Positions 22,489 to 31,700 of a stretch of 33,142 bases of DNA are shown one piece after another. Position 1 is the stretch's first letter, and each line of letters starts with the position of its first letter. Under the pieces are notes generated by a model, which saw nothing but the letters and a program-made list of their open reading frames with translations, was not told the origin of the DNA and searched no databases. Source of the stretch: Pseudoflavonifractor sp. An44 (GTDB lineage Bacteria; Bacillota; Clostridia; Oscillospirales; Oscillospiraceae); the NCBI RefSeq assembly GCF_002161675.1, contig NZ_NFIH01000028.1, forward strand, positions 1-33,142, in the 5' to 3' direction. Position numbers and translations under genes: made by a program.

Positions 22489-24141
22489 CTATTCACCTGA
22501 TTCTTTTGATTCTGTAGAACTGTTGTAGGAAGCTGTGGAGATAACGGGCTCCAATTCAAATACCTTGGTGAATTGTGCCTTGCGTTTAGATGTCAGATGG
22601 TGGCTGACCAAGATTAATGTGAGATTTGGGTTATTCAACAGGCTCTGCTCCACGATATCTGCATTTTTCTGGTCCAGTGCGCTGGTTCCTTCGTCTACCA
22701 GAAGAATGGACCGATCATGGATGAGGGCGCGGGCGATGGCGACCCGTTGCTTTTGGCCGCCGGAAAGGTTGCTCCCCTCCTCACCGACAGGGGTGTCCAG
22801 CCCCAGAGGCATATTTTTCAGGTCTCCATCCAAGGCACTTCCTTTGATGGCGCACTCAAGCTGCTGGTCGGTAAACTGTCCGCCCAGGGTGATGTTGTCC
22901 CGGATGGTGGTATTAAACAAAAATACGTTCTGCTCGATGTAGCTCATCTGACTTTGCAACTGTTGCGGAGTTACCTCCCGCACATCCAGGCCGTCAAAGC
23001 GAATGATGCCCTTGTACTCTGGAAGCCAGCCTAAAAGAAGCTTGAGTATGGTGGACTTGCCGCAGCCAGAGGGGCCCGTGAGTGCGTACTTGCCGCCCTT
23101 TTGGAAACAGAAACTTTGATCGTTCAAAATGGGCTTTCGTTCATCATAACTGAAGCTGATGTGCTCCAGCGTGATGTGCTCTCGCAGAGGCTCCAGTTGG
23201 GGGGCGGTGGCGGCCTTCTCCTCCCCGCCGTGGGTCACATTCTCAAAGTAGGGCTTTGCTGAAGCAAAGGACAGGCGGATTTCTGCAAGATTGCTCAGAC
23301 CGTTGCTCACTGCACCGCATAGGTTGCCGCCACCCATAATGGCGGCCTGTAAAATAGCTCCCTGAATGGACAGAATGCCAATGAATACATTAACCAGCAG
23401 TTGGGTGGCAACGATAAAGAAACCCATTACGCTGTTGACATAGCTGGCGATGGTCTTTTGATGACAGGCGGGCTGTTCCATCTCCCGACTGGCATTGTCA
23501 CATTGCCGGAGAAAGCGGTCAGACAGCCCAAAGAACCGGAGGACATCGAAGCCGCCTAACAGGTCCTTCAGTTTTCCAGTGGCGGCGGCCTGAGCATCGG
23601 CAGTCTTTTTGCCCAATTCTTCCAGCTTTTTCTCGAAGAGTTTGGGCAGGACCATGAGAATGACAAAACTGAACAGAGACGCTACCAGCAAAGACCAGTG
23701 GAGAGAGGCCAGGGCTATGATGGCCCACACCACTTGCGAGGCCAGACCTACGCCTTGAAAGAACGGCTCCCATGCTAGCGACTCCACCTTGTTGGTATAG
23801 TTGGTCATCCAGGCCAAATAGGTACCGTTATCCTGGGCGTGAAATTCCCCATAACTCTTGTGCAGCAGAGAGTGGGCTACATCGTGGCGGTATTGGTTGT
23901 TCATGGCCATCACAGCCTGGTACTGAACCTTGGTCTGGAGACTTCTGACCAGGAAATACAAGGTCCAGCCCAGCCCGGTGATACCAAGCCAGGTGAGGAA
24001 ATACCGGATGTCCCGGTCAATAATTCCCTGAAACATCTGCATCATCAACAGGTTTAGGCTGACGTGAATGCCATAGGTAATGACCTGTAAAAAGGCTGCA
24101 AGGCTGTTAATTCTCCAGAATTTTTTGAGATAATATGTCAT
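22489..24141 (-). CDS. ABC exporter, fused transmembrane and ATPase domains
   Basis: 550 residues from MTYYLKKFWRINSL, chosen for the AAAGGAG 6 nt upstream. Residues 1-320 form a type 1 exporter membrane domain with about six spans; the ATPase domain has Walker A GPSGCGKST (about 355-363), Q-loop region SYIEQNVFLFNTT, signature LSGGQKQR (about 457), Walker B ILLVDEGTSALD and the switch His in VSHHLTSKRKA. There is no N-terminal C39 peptidase domain, so it would export a peptide without cleaving it. It sits between the Cys-rich peptide gene and the secreted Pro-rich gene, making one of these the likely cargo. Works as a dimer in the membrane. Confidence 0.9.
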   Translation of the reverse strand: MTYYLKKFWRINSLAAFLQVITYGIHVSLNLLMMQMFQGIIDRDIRYFLTWLGITGLGWTLYFLVRSLQTKVQYQAVMAMNNQYRHDVAHSLLHKSYGEFHAQDNGTYLAWMTNYTNKVESLAWEPFFQGVGLASQVVWAIIALASLHWSLLVASLFSFVILMVLPKLFEKKLEELGKKTADAQAAATGKLKDLLGGFDVLRFFGLSDRFLRQCDNASREMEQPACHQKTIASYVNSVMGFFIVATQLLVNVFIGILSIQGAILQAAIMGGGNLCGAVSNGLSNLAEIRLSFASAKPYFENVTHGGEEKAATAPQLEPLREHITLEHISFSYDERKPILNDQSFCFQKGGKYALTGPSGCGKSTILKLLLGWLPEYKGIIRFDGLDVREVTPQQLQSQMSYIEQNVFLFNTTIRDNITLGGQFTDQQLECAIKGSALDGDLKNMPLGLDTPVGEEGSNLSGGQKQRVAIARALIHDRSILLVDEGTSALDQKNADIVEQSLLNNPNLTLILVSHHLTSKRKAQFTKVFELEPVISTASYNSSTESKESGE

Positions 24142-24187
24142 AGTGATCTCCTTTGGCATTCTGTCGCTGTTTTTTGATACGTGTGGA

Positions 24188-24325
24188 TCATTGATAGGCA
24201 CAAATATAGTTGCAATTGGAAGCTCCATAGAGAACGGTATTCCTCTTGCAGCTCAAATTGAGACAACTGAGTGCCTGGGCGCAAGATACACATTCTATGG
24301 GGTTCTTTTCGGTAAGAACCTCCAT
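24188..24325 (-). CDS. Six-cysteine small peptide, probable RiPP or signal precursor
   Basis: A 45-residue gene not covered by longer predictions. It begins MEVLTEKNPIE, then carries six cysteines at residues 12, 15, 21, 26, 38 and 42 (pattern C-x2-C-x5-C-x4-C-x11-C-x3-C) and ends CAYQ. GGAG lies 8 nt before the ATG, and the gene ends 46 bp before the ABC exporter's start, on the same strand. There is no signal peptide, so export by the neighbouring ABC protein is the natural guess. The short acidic N-terminus could be a leader. No radical-SAM or other modification enzyme is in the operon, so disulfides or maturation elsewhere are options. No family was recognised. Confidence 0.72.
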   Translation of the reverse strand: MEVLTEKNPIECVSCAQALSCLNLSCKRNTVLYGASNCNYICAYQ

Positions 24326-24354
24326 GTGTAACGCTCCTTTCTTTTGTTAGTGCA

Positions 24355-24375
24355 ACACAAAGCTGTACTTTGTGT
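24355..24375. promoter_or_regulatory. Operator-like inverted repeat before the Cys-peptide gene
   Basis: ACACAAAG (24355-24362) and CTTTGTGT (24368-24375) are perfect inverted arms with a 5-bp spacer, 30-50 bp upstream of the peptide ATG and just downstream of a putative -10. A good candidate site for the HTH-TPR regulator; as RNA it could also form a leader hairpin. Confidence 0.6.
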
Positions 24376-24385
24376 CGCTGAAGAA

Positions 24386-24391
24386 ATCATA
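24386..24391 (-). promoter_or_regulatory. Putative -10 of the Cys-peptide/ABC operon
   Basis: TATGAT on the minus strand in an AT-rich stretch; no good -35 at 17 bp (TGGTGC), which would fit an activator-dependent promoter. Confidence 0.4.
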
Positions 24392-24419
24392 TAATTTTTT
24401 CCCCCAATGCACCATATCG

Positions 24420-24800
24420 TTTCATGTTAATTTCTAGTATCTCATAACGATGACTCCAATAGCTTGAGGCTTGGAAAATCCACATTTCTAGAGAGGAAAT
24501 TTCTCTTCCCACTACAAGGTCGCTGACCCAAATGCGAAAGCCGTGGGTTTCTCTGCTTTACCCGTGCGACTCTCCGCACAGCATTCCTTTCTGTAAATAA
24601 ATGCTGAATGAGTAAAATGGTCATCCCTTGACTTTTATGGCCATTATGGCTATCATGTAAGAAGCAAAGGAACAGACAGCCACAAGATGGTCTGTCGCAA
24701 CGGTGAAGCACGGTGTCGGTCCAGTTTCGGTGCAGTGTGGAGTTTTATGAGGGGTTGTGCAACAACCACAGACTGGATAGCCGAAAGGCGAAAGAAAATG
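24420..24800. other. Intergenic stretch without a supported gene
   Basis: On the minus strand 24520-24580 contains a hairpin-rich string (GTGCGGAGAGTCGCAC at about 24564-24579) resembling the stem often found near the end of group II intron coding regions. Open frames here lack ribosome sites. Possibly debris of a mobile intron; not certain. Confidence 0.3.
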
Positions 24801-24802
24801 CT

Positions 24803-24844
24803 AAAAGGACTCTGCGTGTGGGAACACAGGCAGAGTCCTTTTAA
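24803..24844. terminator. Hairpin upstream of the glycosyltransferase remnant
   Basis: AAAAGGACTCTGC (24803-24815) pairs with 24830-24842, plus inner GTGTG/CACA pairing. It could stop rightward transcription or act as a leader hairpin; the T run is only four long. Confidence 0.55.
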
Positions 24845-24863
24845 ACTCGGATGGGAGGTCCCT

Positions 24864-25396
24864 ATGAAATTCTCTTCCCTTTGGCGCAAACACGCGGTAA
24901 TCGTCCTGCTGCTGGCGGTGATTGCCCTGGTGGCCTGCTTCTACCAGACCCAAAAGGTGGGTTTCCACGAGGACGAGGTGTACACCATCGCCTCCGCCGT
25001 CAACCCCGGCAACGGCCTGCTCACCGCCTACGAGGACAACCTTATGCCGGAACACGGCACCCCCGTGTGGAAAACCTCCCAAGAAGTGCGGGATTTTGTC
25101 ACCCTCAACCCGGAAAGCTACTTCAACCACATGAAATTTTTACCGGAAATGATGATCTACGACCACTCCCTCATGCTCAACACCACCCGGGGGGAGTTGG
25201 ACGTGTTGGCAGATGACCCGATGTTGGAACGGGGGGGCGTCTGGTGGTGTCTTTGCCTGTCTATCTGGACCATTCCGCCCTGTTGGAGCAAATTTCCCAA
25301 TCCACCGGGTTCCATCAGGTCACCACCCTGTGTACCAGCCCCGACGGCCCCAGGGACCGGGAGGTTAAGGCAAATCTGTACCTGGTTTCCCGCTGA
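24864..25396 (+). pseudogene. Decayed membrane glycosyltransferase-like gene
   Basis: A good ribosome site (GGGAGG) and ATG at 24864 lead into MKFSSLWRKHAVIVLLLAVI, one membrane span, then GFHEDEVYTIASAVNP, like the first extracellular loop of ArnT/PMT-type glycosyltransferases (Asp/Glu pair after the first span). After about residue 123, at a run of seven G (around 25231), the sensible frame shifts: the new frame reads LVVSLPVYLDHSALLEQIS and ends at TGA 25396. The original frame becomes low-complexity nonsense. Together they give about 175 residues where family members have 450 or more, so the middle has been lost as well as the frame. Confidence 0.75.
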
Positions 25397-25410
25397 ATTC
25401 CCATTTTTTC

Positions 25411-25450
25411 CACGCAGTCGCCTCCAAATGGAGGCGGATGCGTGTTTTTT
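25411..25450 (+). terminator. Terminator after the glycosyltransferase remnant
   Basis: CACGCA and CGCCTCC pair with GGAGGCG and TGCGTG (one internal mismatch), followed by TTTTTT. Confidence 0.88.
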
Positions 25451-25553
25451 GTAAAATTCAATTCCAATTCCTTCCTCGCTTATCGGCGTTTTTTTGAAGC
25501 CGGTTCAGCGCTTTTGCCAAAAAATGGCCCAAATGTTTTGTGCTGTTTGTCAA

Positions 25554-25582
25554 TTGTAAATTGTATAGGCCAGTGGGATAAT
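25554..25582 (+). promoter_or_regulatory. Promoter of the GH2 surface protein
   Basis: TTGTAA (25554-25559), 17-bp spacer, GATAAT (25577-25582), leaving a leader of about 130 bp that holds no recognisable regulatory RNA. Confidence 0.6.
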
Positions 25583-25721
25583 CTAGAGTGAAAATTTTCC
25601 ACACAAATGTGGAATGTCTATTCAGTAAAAATTCCGACACCGGAAAGGGGTGGAGCGTCGCAGCAAACATCTTGTCATCCCAGCGCCTCTATACTATGAA
25701 GAGAAAGGACGGAAAACACCC

Positions 25722-28700
25722 ATGCGAAATCGCAACAAACGAGTGGTATCCACTGGTTTGGCCCTGAGCATGCTGCTGAGTATGATTCCCCTTCATACCA
25801 TGGCAGCCGAGCCGGGCAACACCCAGGCTGGGTACAAGGACCCCTGGAACGCCTCCGCCTCCATTCCCGTGCTGGAGAAGAAAGACGCCATCACCTCTCC
25901 CACCTTTACTTATAAGGAGTGGACCGGTGAGGACGGCAACGAGGACGTGTTTGCAGTCAACCGGGAGGAGGCCAGCATGTTCGCCACCTCCAGCGTCATC
26001 TACGACAGCGTGGATGCCGCTCTGGACAGCGCCATCAACTTCAACAAGGAGGCCTCCGGCTACGTGCAGTACCTCACCGGTAAGAACGATGCCGACTGGT
26101 CCCTGCGCGTGGTGAAGAACGACACCATCGCCAAGGAGAGCTACGCCAACTTCTACGAGACCGACTACACCCCCGATGACTCCTGGAGCAGCGGGCTCCA
26201 GCTGCCCGCCAGCTGGACCTATTGGGGTCTGGACTATCCCATCTACACCAATACCCAGGTGCCCTGGCAGGAGGACAACACCAGCAGCGACACCGCTCCT
26301 CTGGCCCCGGTCAACTACAACCCCGTGGGTATGTACCGCAAGACCTTTACCCTGGATGAGGGCCTGTCCACTCTGAAAGAGAGGAACGGCCGCATCTACC
26401 TGAACTTCCAGGGCGTGGAGGCTGCCTACTATGTGTACCTCAACGGCCACGCCGTGGGTTACAGCGAGGACACCTACGCCCCCCACAGCTTCGACATCAC
26501 CGACTACCTGGTGGACGGCGAGAACCTGCTGGCTGTGGAAGTACATAAGTTCTGCGACGGCACTTGGTTCGAGCTGCAGGACATGTTCAAGGACGGCGGC
26601 ATCTTCCGTGACGTGTACGTCTACGGCGCCCCTCAGGTGCACCTCAACGACTACTTCGTCACCACCGACCTGGACGAGACCTATGAGAACGCCAACCTGG
26701 ATTTGAGCGTCACCGTGGAGAACGAGTCCGCCCAGGCCGCCTCCGGCTACAAGGTGGACGTGCGTGTGTACAACGAGGACGGCTCCATGTTCGTCAACGG
26801 CATGACCGCCGAGGTGCCCACCATTGATGCGGGCTCCAGCCAGACCGTGGACCTGTCCAAGTACGTGCAGGACCCCGAGCTGTGGAGCGCGGAGCACCCC
26901 AACCTGTACTACCTGGTGGTGAGCCTCTACAAGGACGGCGGCGCCTACCTGGGCTCCATGTCCCAGCAGCTGGGCTTCCGTGAGATCGAGTTCACCCGCA
27001 CGGAGGTGGATGGGAGCGGCAACCGCACCACGCAGGACAGCGAGTACAAGCCCATCACCATCAACGGTCAGCCTCTGGTGTTCCGCGGCACCAACCGCCA
27101 CGACACCGACCCCGTGTACGGCAAGGCCGTGAGCAAGGAGGTCATGGAGAAGGACGTTGAGCTGATGAAGCAGTACAACCTCAACGCCATCCGTACCTCT
27201 CACTACTCCAACGACGACTATCTGTACTATCTGTGCAACAAGTACGGCCTGTACATGATGGCCGAGACCAACCTGGAGTCCCACCAGCTGATGAACAACG
27301 AGGGCAAGCAGGTGCTCTTCAAGGAGCTGGCTATGGACCGCACTGTGACCACCTTCAACCGTTTGAAGAACGTCAGCGCCATCGTGTCCTGGTCCACCGG
27401 CAACGAGAACTACTACAAGAGCAACGCCAACTATGCCGACTACATGTTCTATGATCTGATCTGGTACTTCAAGGACAACGATCCCACCCGTCCGGTGCAC
27501 TCCGAGAGCTCCAACAAGGCCAACGGCACCGACATGGGCTCCAACATGTATCCCTCCGTGTCCACCATCCAGGGTGAGGCCCGCAACAACATGCCCTACG
27601 TGATGTGCGAGTACGACCACGCCATGGGCAACGCCGTGGGCAGCATCAAGGAGTACTGGGATGCCGTCCGTTCCGGCGACAACATGCTGGGCGGCTTCAT
27701 CTGGGACTGGGTGGACCAGGCCCGTGTGGTCACCTATCCCACCAGCTATGAGCTGGCCGACTATCCCGGCAGCGTGGCCGGCGCCCAGAGTGTCAACAAG
27801 GAGCCCGGCGAGGGCGCTTTGTCCGACACCAGCCTGGTCAACGGCTATGTGGGCTTTGAGGACACCGACGGGGCCTACAACGCCGCTCTGTCCGGCGACC
27901 GCAAGGCCTTCACCGTGGAAGTCATTCTCAAGCCCACCGAGTTCAAGGCCAACGAGGTCTTCGCCGCCAAGGGCGACAAGCAGTTCGCTCTGAAGCTCAA
28001 CGGCGACAACAACCTGGAGTTCTTCGTCTACAACGGCAGCTGGAACTCCCTGGTGGTGGAGCAGTCCAAGCTGGGCGACGACTTTTTGAACAACTGGCAC
28101 CAGCTGGTTGCCACCTATGACAACGGCACCATGAAGGTGTACCTGGACGGCCAGGAGATCGGCTCCAAGTCCGGCCCCACCTCCATCTCCTCCTCCGGCG
28201 CCCTGCTGAGCCTGGGCTACCAGAGCGATTACAGCGGACGTCAGTTCGCCGGCGAGATCTCCATGGGCCGCTTCTACAACGTGGCTCTGACCCAGGACGA
28301 GATCCGTGCCCAGAACTCCGCCACGCCTGCCATCGGCAAGGACGACGAGCGCGTCCTGCTGTGGGCTGAGATGAGCAGCATCCAGGAGAAGGAAGACGGC
28401 ACCTACAACTACTATGCTCAGGATTATGCCTACTACAACGAGGAAATCTATGGCCAGGCCCTGGACGGCAAGTTCTTCGGCTACGGCGGCGACACTGGCG
28501 ACTGGCGCAACAACTCCGGCAACTTCTGCCAGAACGGTCTGGTCACTCCCGACCGTGTGGCTCAGCCCGAGCTGGAGGAAGTGAAGTACCAGTATCAGAG
28601 CCTGTGGTTCACCGCCTCTGAGGCCGATCTGATGAGCGGCCAGGTGCAGGTGAAGAACGAGAACGGCTTCACCAACCTCAACGAGTACCATGTGGTGTGG

Positions 28701-31700
28701 CAGCTGATGGAGAGCGGCACCGTCATCGGCGAGGGCACCGTCAACGCCGACGTGGCTCCCCAGACCACTCAGACCATCACCATCCCCTATGCTCAGTACA
28801 TGCCCAAGGAGACCAAGGACGGCGCTGAGTACTACCTGAACATCTCCGTGCAGCTCAAGAGCGACACCCTGTGGGCCCCTGCTGGCCACGAGGTTGCCCA
28901 TGAGCAGTTCCAGGTGCCTGCCAACGTGGAGCAGGTGGCCCTGACTCCCTCCGCCAACGAAGTGGTGGTGGACGACTCCGCTGAGGACGTCATCGCCATC
29001 ACCGGTGAGGGCTTCTCCTTCAACATCGACAAGGCCAGCGGCGCCATCTCCAACTATGTGTACAACGGCGAGACCCTGCTGACCCAGGGCCCTGTCCCCA
29101 ACTTCTGGCGCGCTCCTGTCAACAACGACAACGGTAACTTCGACTGGGCCTGGCAGAATGCTGGCAAGGACGCCCAGGTCTCCGGTGACATCCAGGTCAT
29201 CCAGGCCAATGGTTTCACCTCCATCGCCTTCACCCAGACCTTCCCCAACATGAACGGCCTGTCTCAGACCGTGGTCTACACCGTGGACGGCTCCGGTGCT
29301 GTCACTCTGGACCTCACCGTGGACGCCACCAAGACCAGCACCAGCCGCAGCCGCTTCATGCGCATCGGCACCACCATGGTCCTGCCTGAGGGCTATGAGA
29401 ACGTCAGCTGGTACGGCAACGGCCCCGTGGAGGCCATGTGGGACCGTGAGTCCTTCGCCCGTGTGGGTGAGTACTCCTCCACCGTCAACGAGCTGTTCTT
29501 CCCCTACCTGGACACCGAGGACACCGGCACCCTGACTGGGGTGAAGTGGTTCACCGTCACCAATGACCAGAGCAACTACGCCATGGCCATTGCCGCCCAG
29601 GACACGGTGGAGGCTCAGGCTCTGCACTTCACCGCCGACGACCTGACTCAGGCCCGTCACCCCTATGAGCTGACTTACGAAAACGAGACCTATCTGTCCA
29701 TCAACTACCGTTCCCAGGGCACTGGTAACGCCAGCTGCGGTCCCGACGTGCTGGGTCAGTACACTCTGCCCACCTCCAAGACCTACAGCTACTCCTACAC
29801 CATGGTGCCCTACACCGTGAAGGACGCCGACCTGTATGACGTCACCGCTCCCTTCCGCACCGCTTCCGTGGTGGATCAGGACTCCGCCGTCAAGGAGCTG
29901 AAGGAGGCCATTGAGTCCCTGGTGGTCACCTCTGTGGACCAGGAGGCCGAGGTCAACAAGCTGGTCAACTCCTACAACGGACTGTCTGACGCCCTCAAGG
30001 AGCAGCTGGCTGACGCCAAGGCTCACCTGGACGAGCAGGTCGAGGTCCTGGAGACCATGAAGGCCGATCCCTACTACCACGCTGTGGTGGCCGATCAGAG
30101 CGCCAACGGCTTTGATGTGGACGTCACCGAGAAGTATGACACCGTGTCCATGGGTATGGATGCCGAGCAGGGCACCTACATGAGCGGTCACTTCCTGGTG
30201 GACAACGAGGGCGCCAAGGAGGCCATGAACGAGGTCATCGGCGGCTCCAACAGCTTCACCATGGAAGCCGTCATCCGTCCCAACGTCTATGACACCTCCG
30301 GTTCCTCCTTCAACATGATTATGGGTAAGGGCGACAGCTCCGCTGCCTTCCGTATCTCCGGCGGCAACCTGTACTTCTTTACCTACAACGGCTCCAACTG
30401 GATGCCCACTCCTCCCGACGGAGAGGCTTCCAACTTCCCCATGAACAACGAGCTGGTGCAGCAGTGGCTGCGTGTGGCTGCTGTGTATGACGGCAGCAAC
30501 GGCGGCACCATCAGCGTCTACCTCAACGGCGAGCTGTCCAGCACCCGCAGCAACGTGGGTGAGGTCCAGCCCTCCGACCTGTACCTGGGCATCGGTATGT
30601 GCCCCGACACCGGCCGTACTTCCATGAGCGACTTCAGCTCCGTGCGTCTGTACTCCAGCGCTCTGGACACCGAGGCCCTGAAGGCGGACGACGAGACCAA
30701 CCTGGCCCGTGAGGACGTGGCCCTGTGGTACGACTTCAGCCAGATCAACTACACCACCACCACCGAGGTGGAAGTGGTGGAGGACCTGCCCGCCTACACC
30801 TACCTGGGTGAGAAGCCCGCCCTGCCCGACGCCATCTCCGTGTCCGTCAACGGCGGCGAGCCCTTCGACATGAACGTGACCTGGAACCTGGACAACCTGA
30901 ACCTGGACCAGGTGGGCACCTATGAGATCTCCGGCTCCCTGGCCAATGGCCAGACTGTGAAGCACACCATGGCTGTGGTGCCCGACGACGTGGTCTACTT
31001 CGTGGACTCCGGCGCCACCAACTTCACCTCTCTGGGTCAGATTCTGGTGGACGCCAACCAGGACACCATCCGCAATGCTGACGCCGACGTGGCCTACACC
31101 GCCGAGAACGGCTGGGGCTACCTCAACGGCGAGAACACCGGCACCGACAACGGCAGCACTGGTTCCGCTTACGACACCCTGCGCCACATGACCAAGGAGG
31201 CCACCGGCAAGTCCCTGAGCTATCAGTTCGACGGCCTGAAGGCTGGCACCTACAACGTGTATGTGGGCTATCAGGATCCCTGGACCCAGTGGAGCACCAC
31301 CCGTCCCACCACCATCACCCTCAACCAGGGCGAGACCAACCTGGCCACCCTCAACGGCGTGGAGCTGTGCACTGCCACTCCTGCCTATGTGACCATGGAG
31401 AACGTGGAAGTGGCTGCGGATGGCACCGTCACCCTGACCCTGGCCCCCGAGAAGACCGGCGACTCCAACTATGACGTGCTGGTCAGCTACATCCTCATCA
31501 CCGCCGTGGGCGGCGAGGAGCCCGAGCCCAGCGGCGTGAACAAGGGCCTGCTGGAGAAGACCGTGGCCTATGCCGAGACCCTGTCCACCGACGGTGTCAC
31601 CGACACGGCCAAGAAGGCCTTCGAGGACGCTCTGGCCAACGCCAAGGCCGTTCTGGCTGACGCCGACGCCACCCAGGACGAGGTCAACGCCGCTTGGAAC

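Noticed and set aside
24188-24325. Calling the Cys-rich peptide a SCIFF/ranthipeptide precursor
   Set aside because: The cysteine spacing differs from SCIFF and there is no radical-SAM maturase in the operon.
24442-24711. 89-codon minus-strand frame upstream of the Cys-peptide gene
   Set aside because: GTG start without a ribosome site and no recognisable sequence; more likely non-coding or intron debris.
21238-24800. Integrative element using the tRNA-Val gene
   Set aside because: The locus begins after the tRNA terminator, but I see no integrase and no repeated tRNA 3' end to mark an attachment site.
25689-31187. Open frame of 1832 codons antisense to the GH2 surface gene
   Set aside because: Its residues are the G/V/H/L-rich string expected when a high-GC, codon-biased gene is read in reverse; no domains and no ribosome site. 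The plus-strand gene has clear catalytic motifs.
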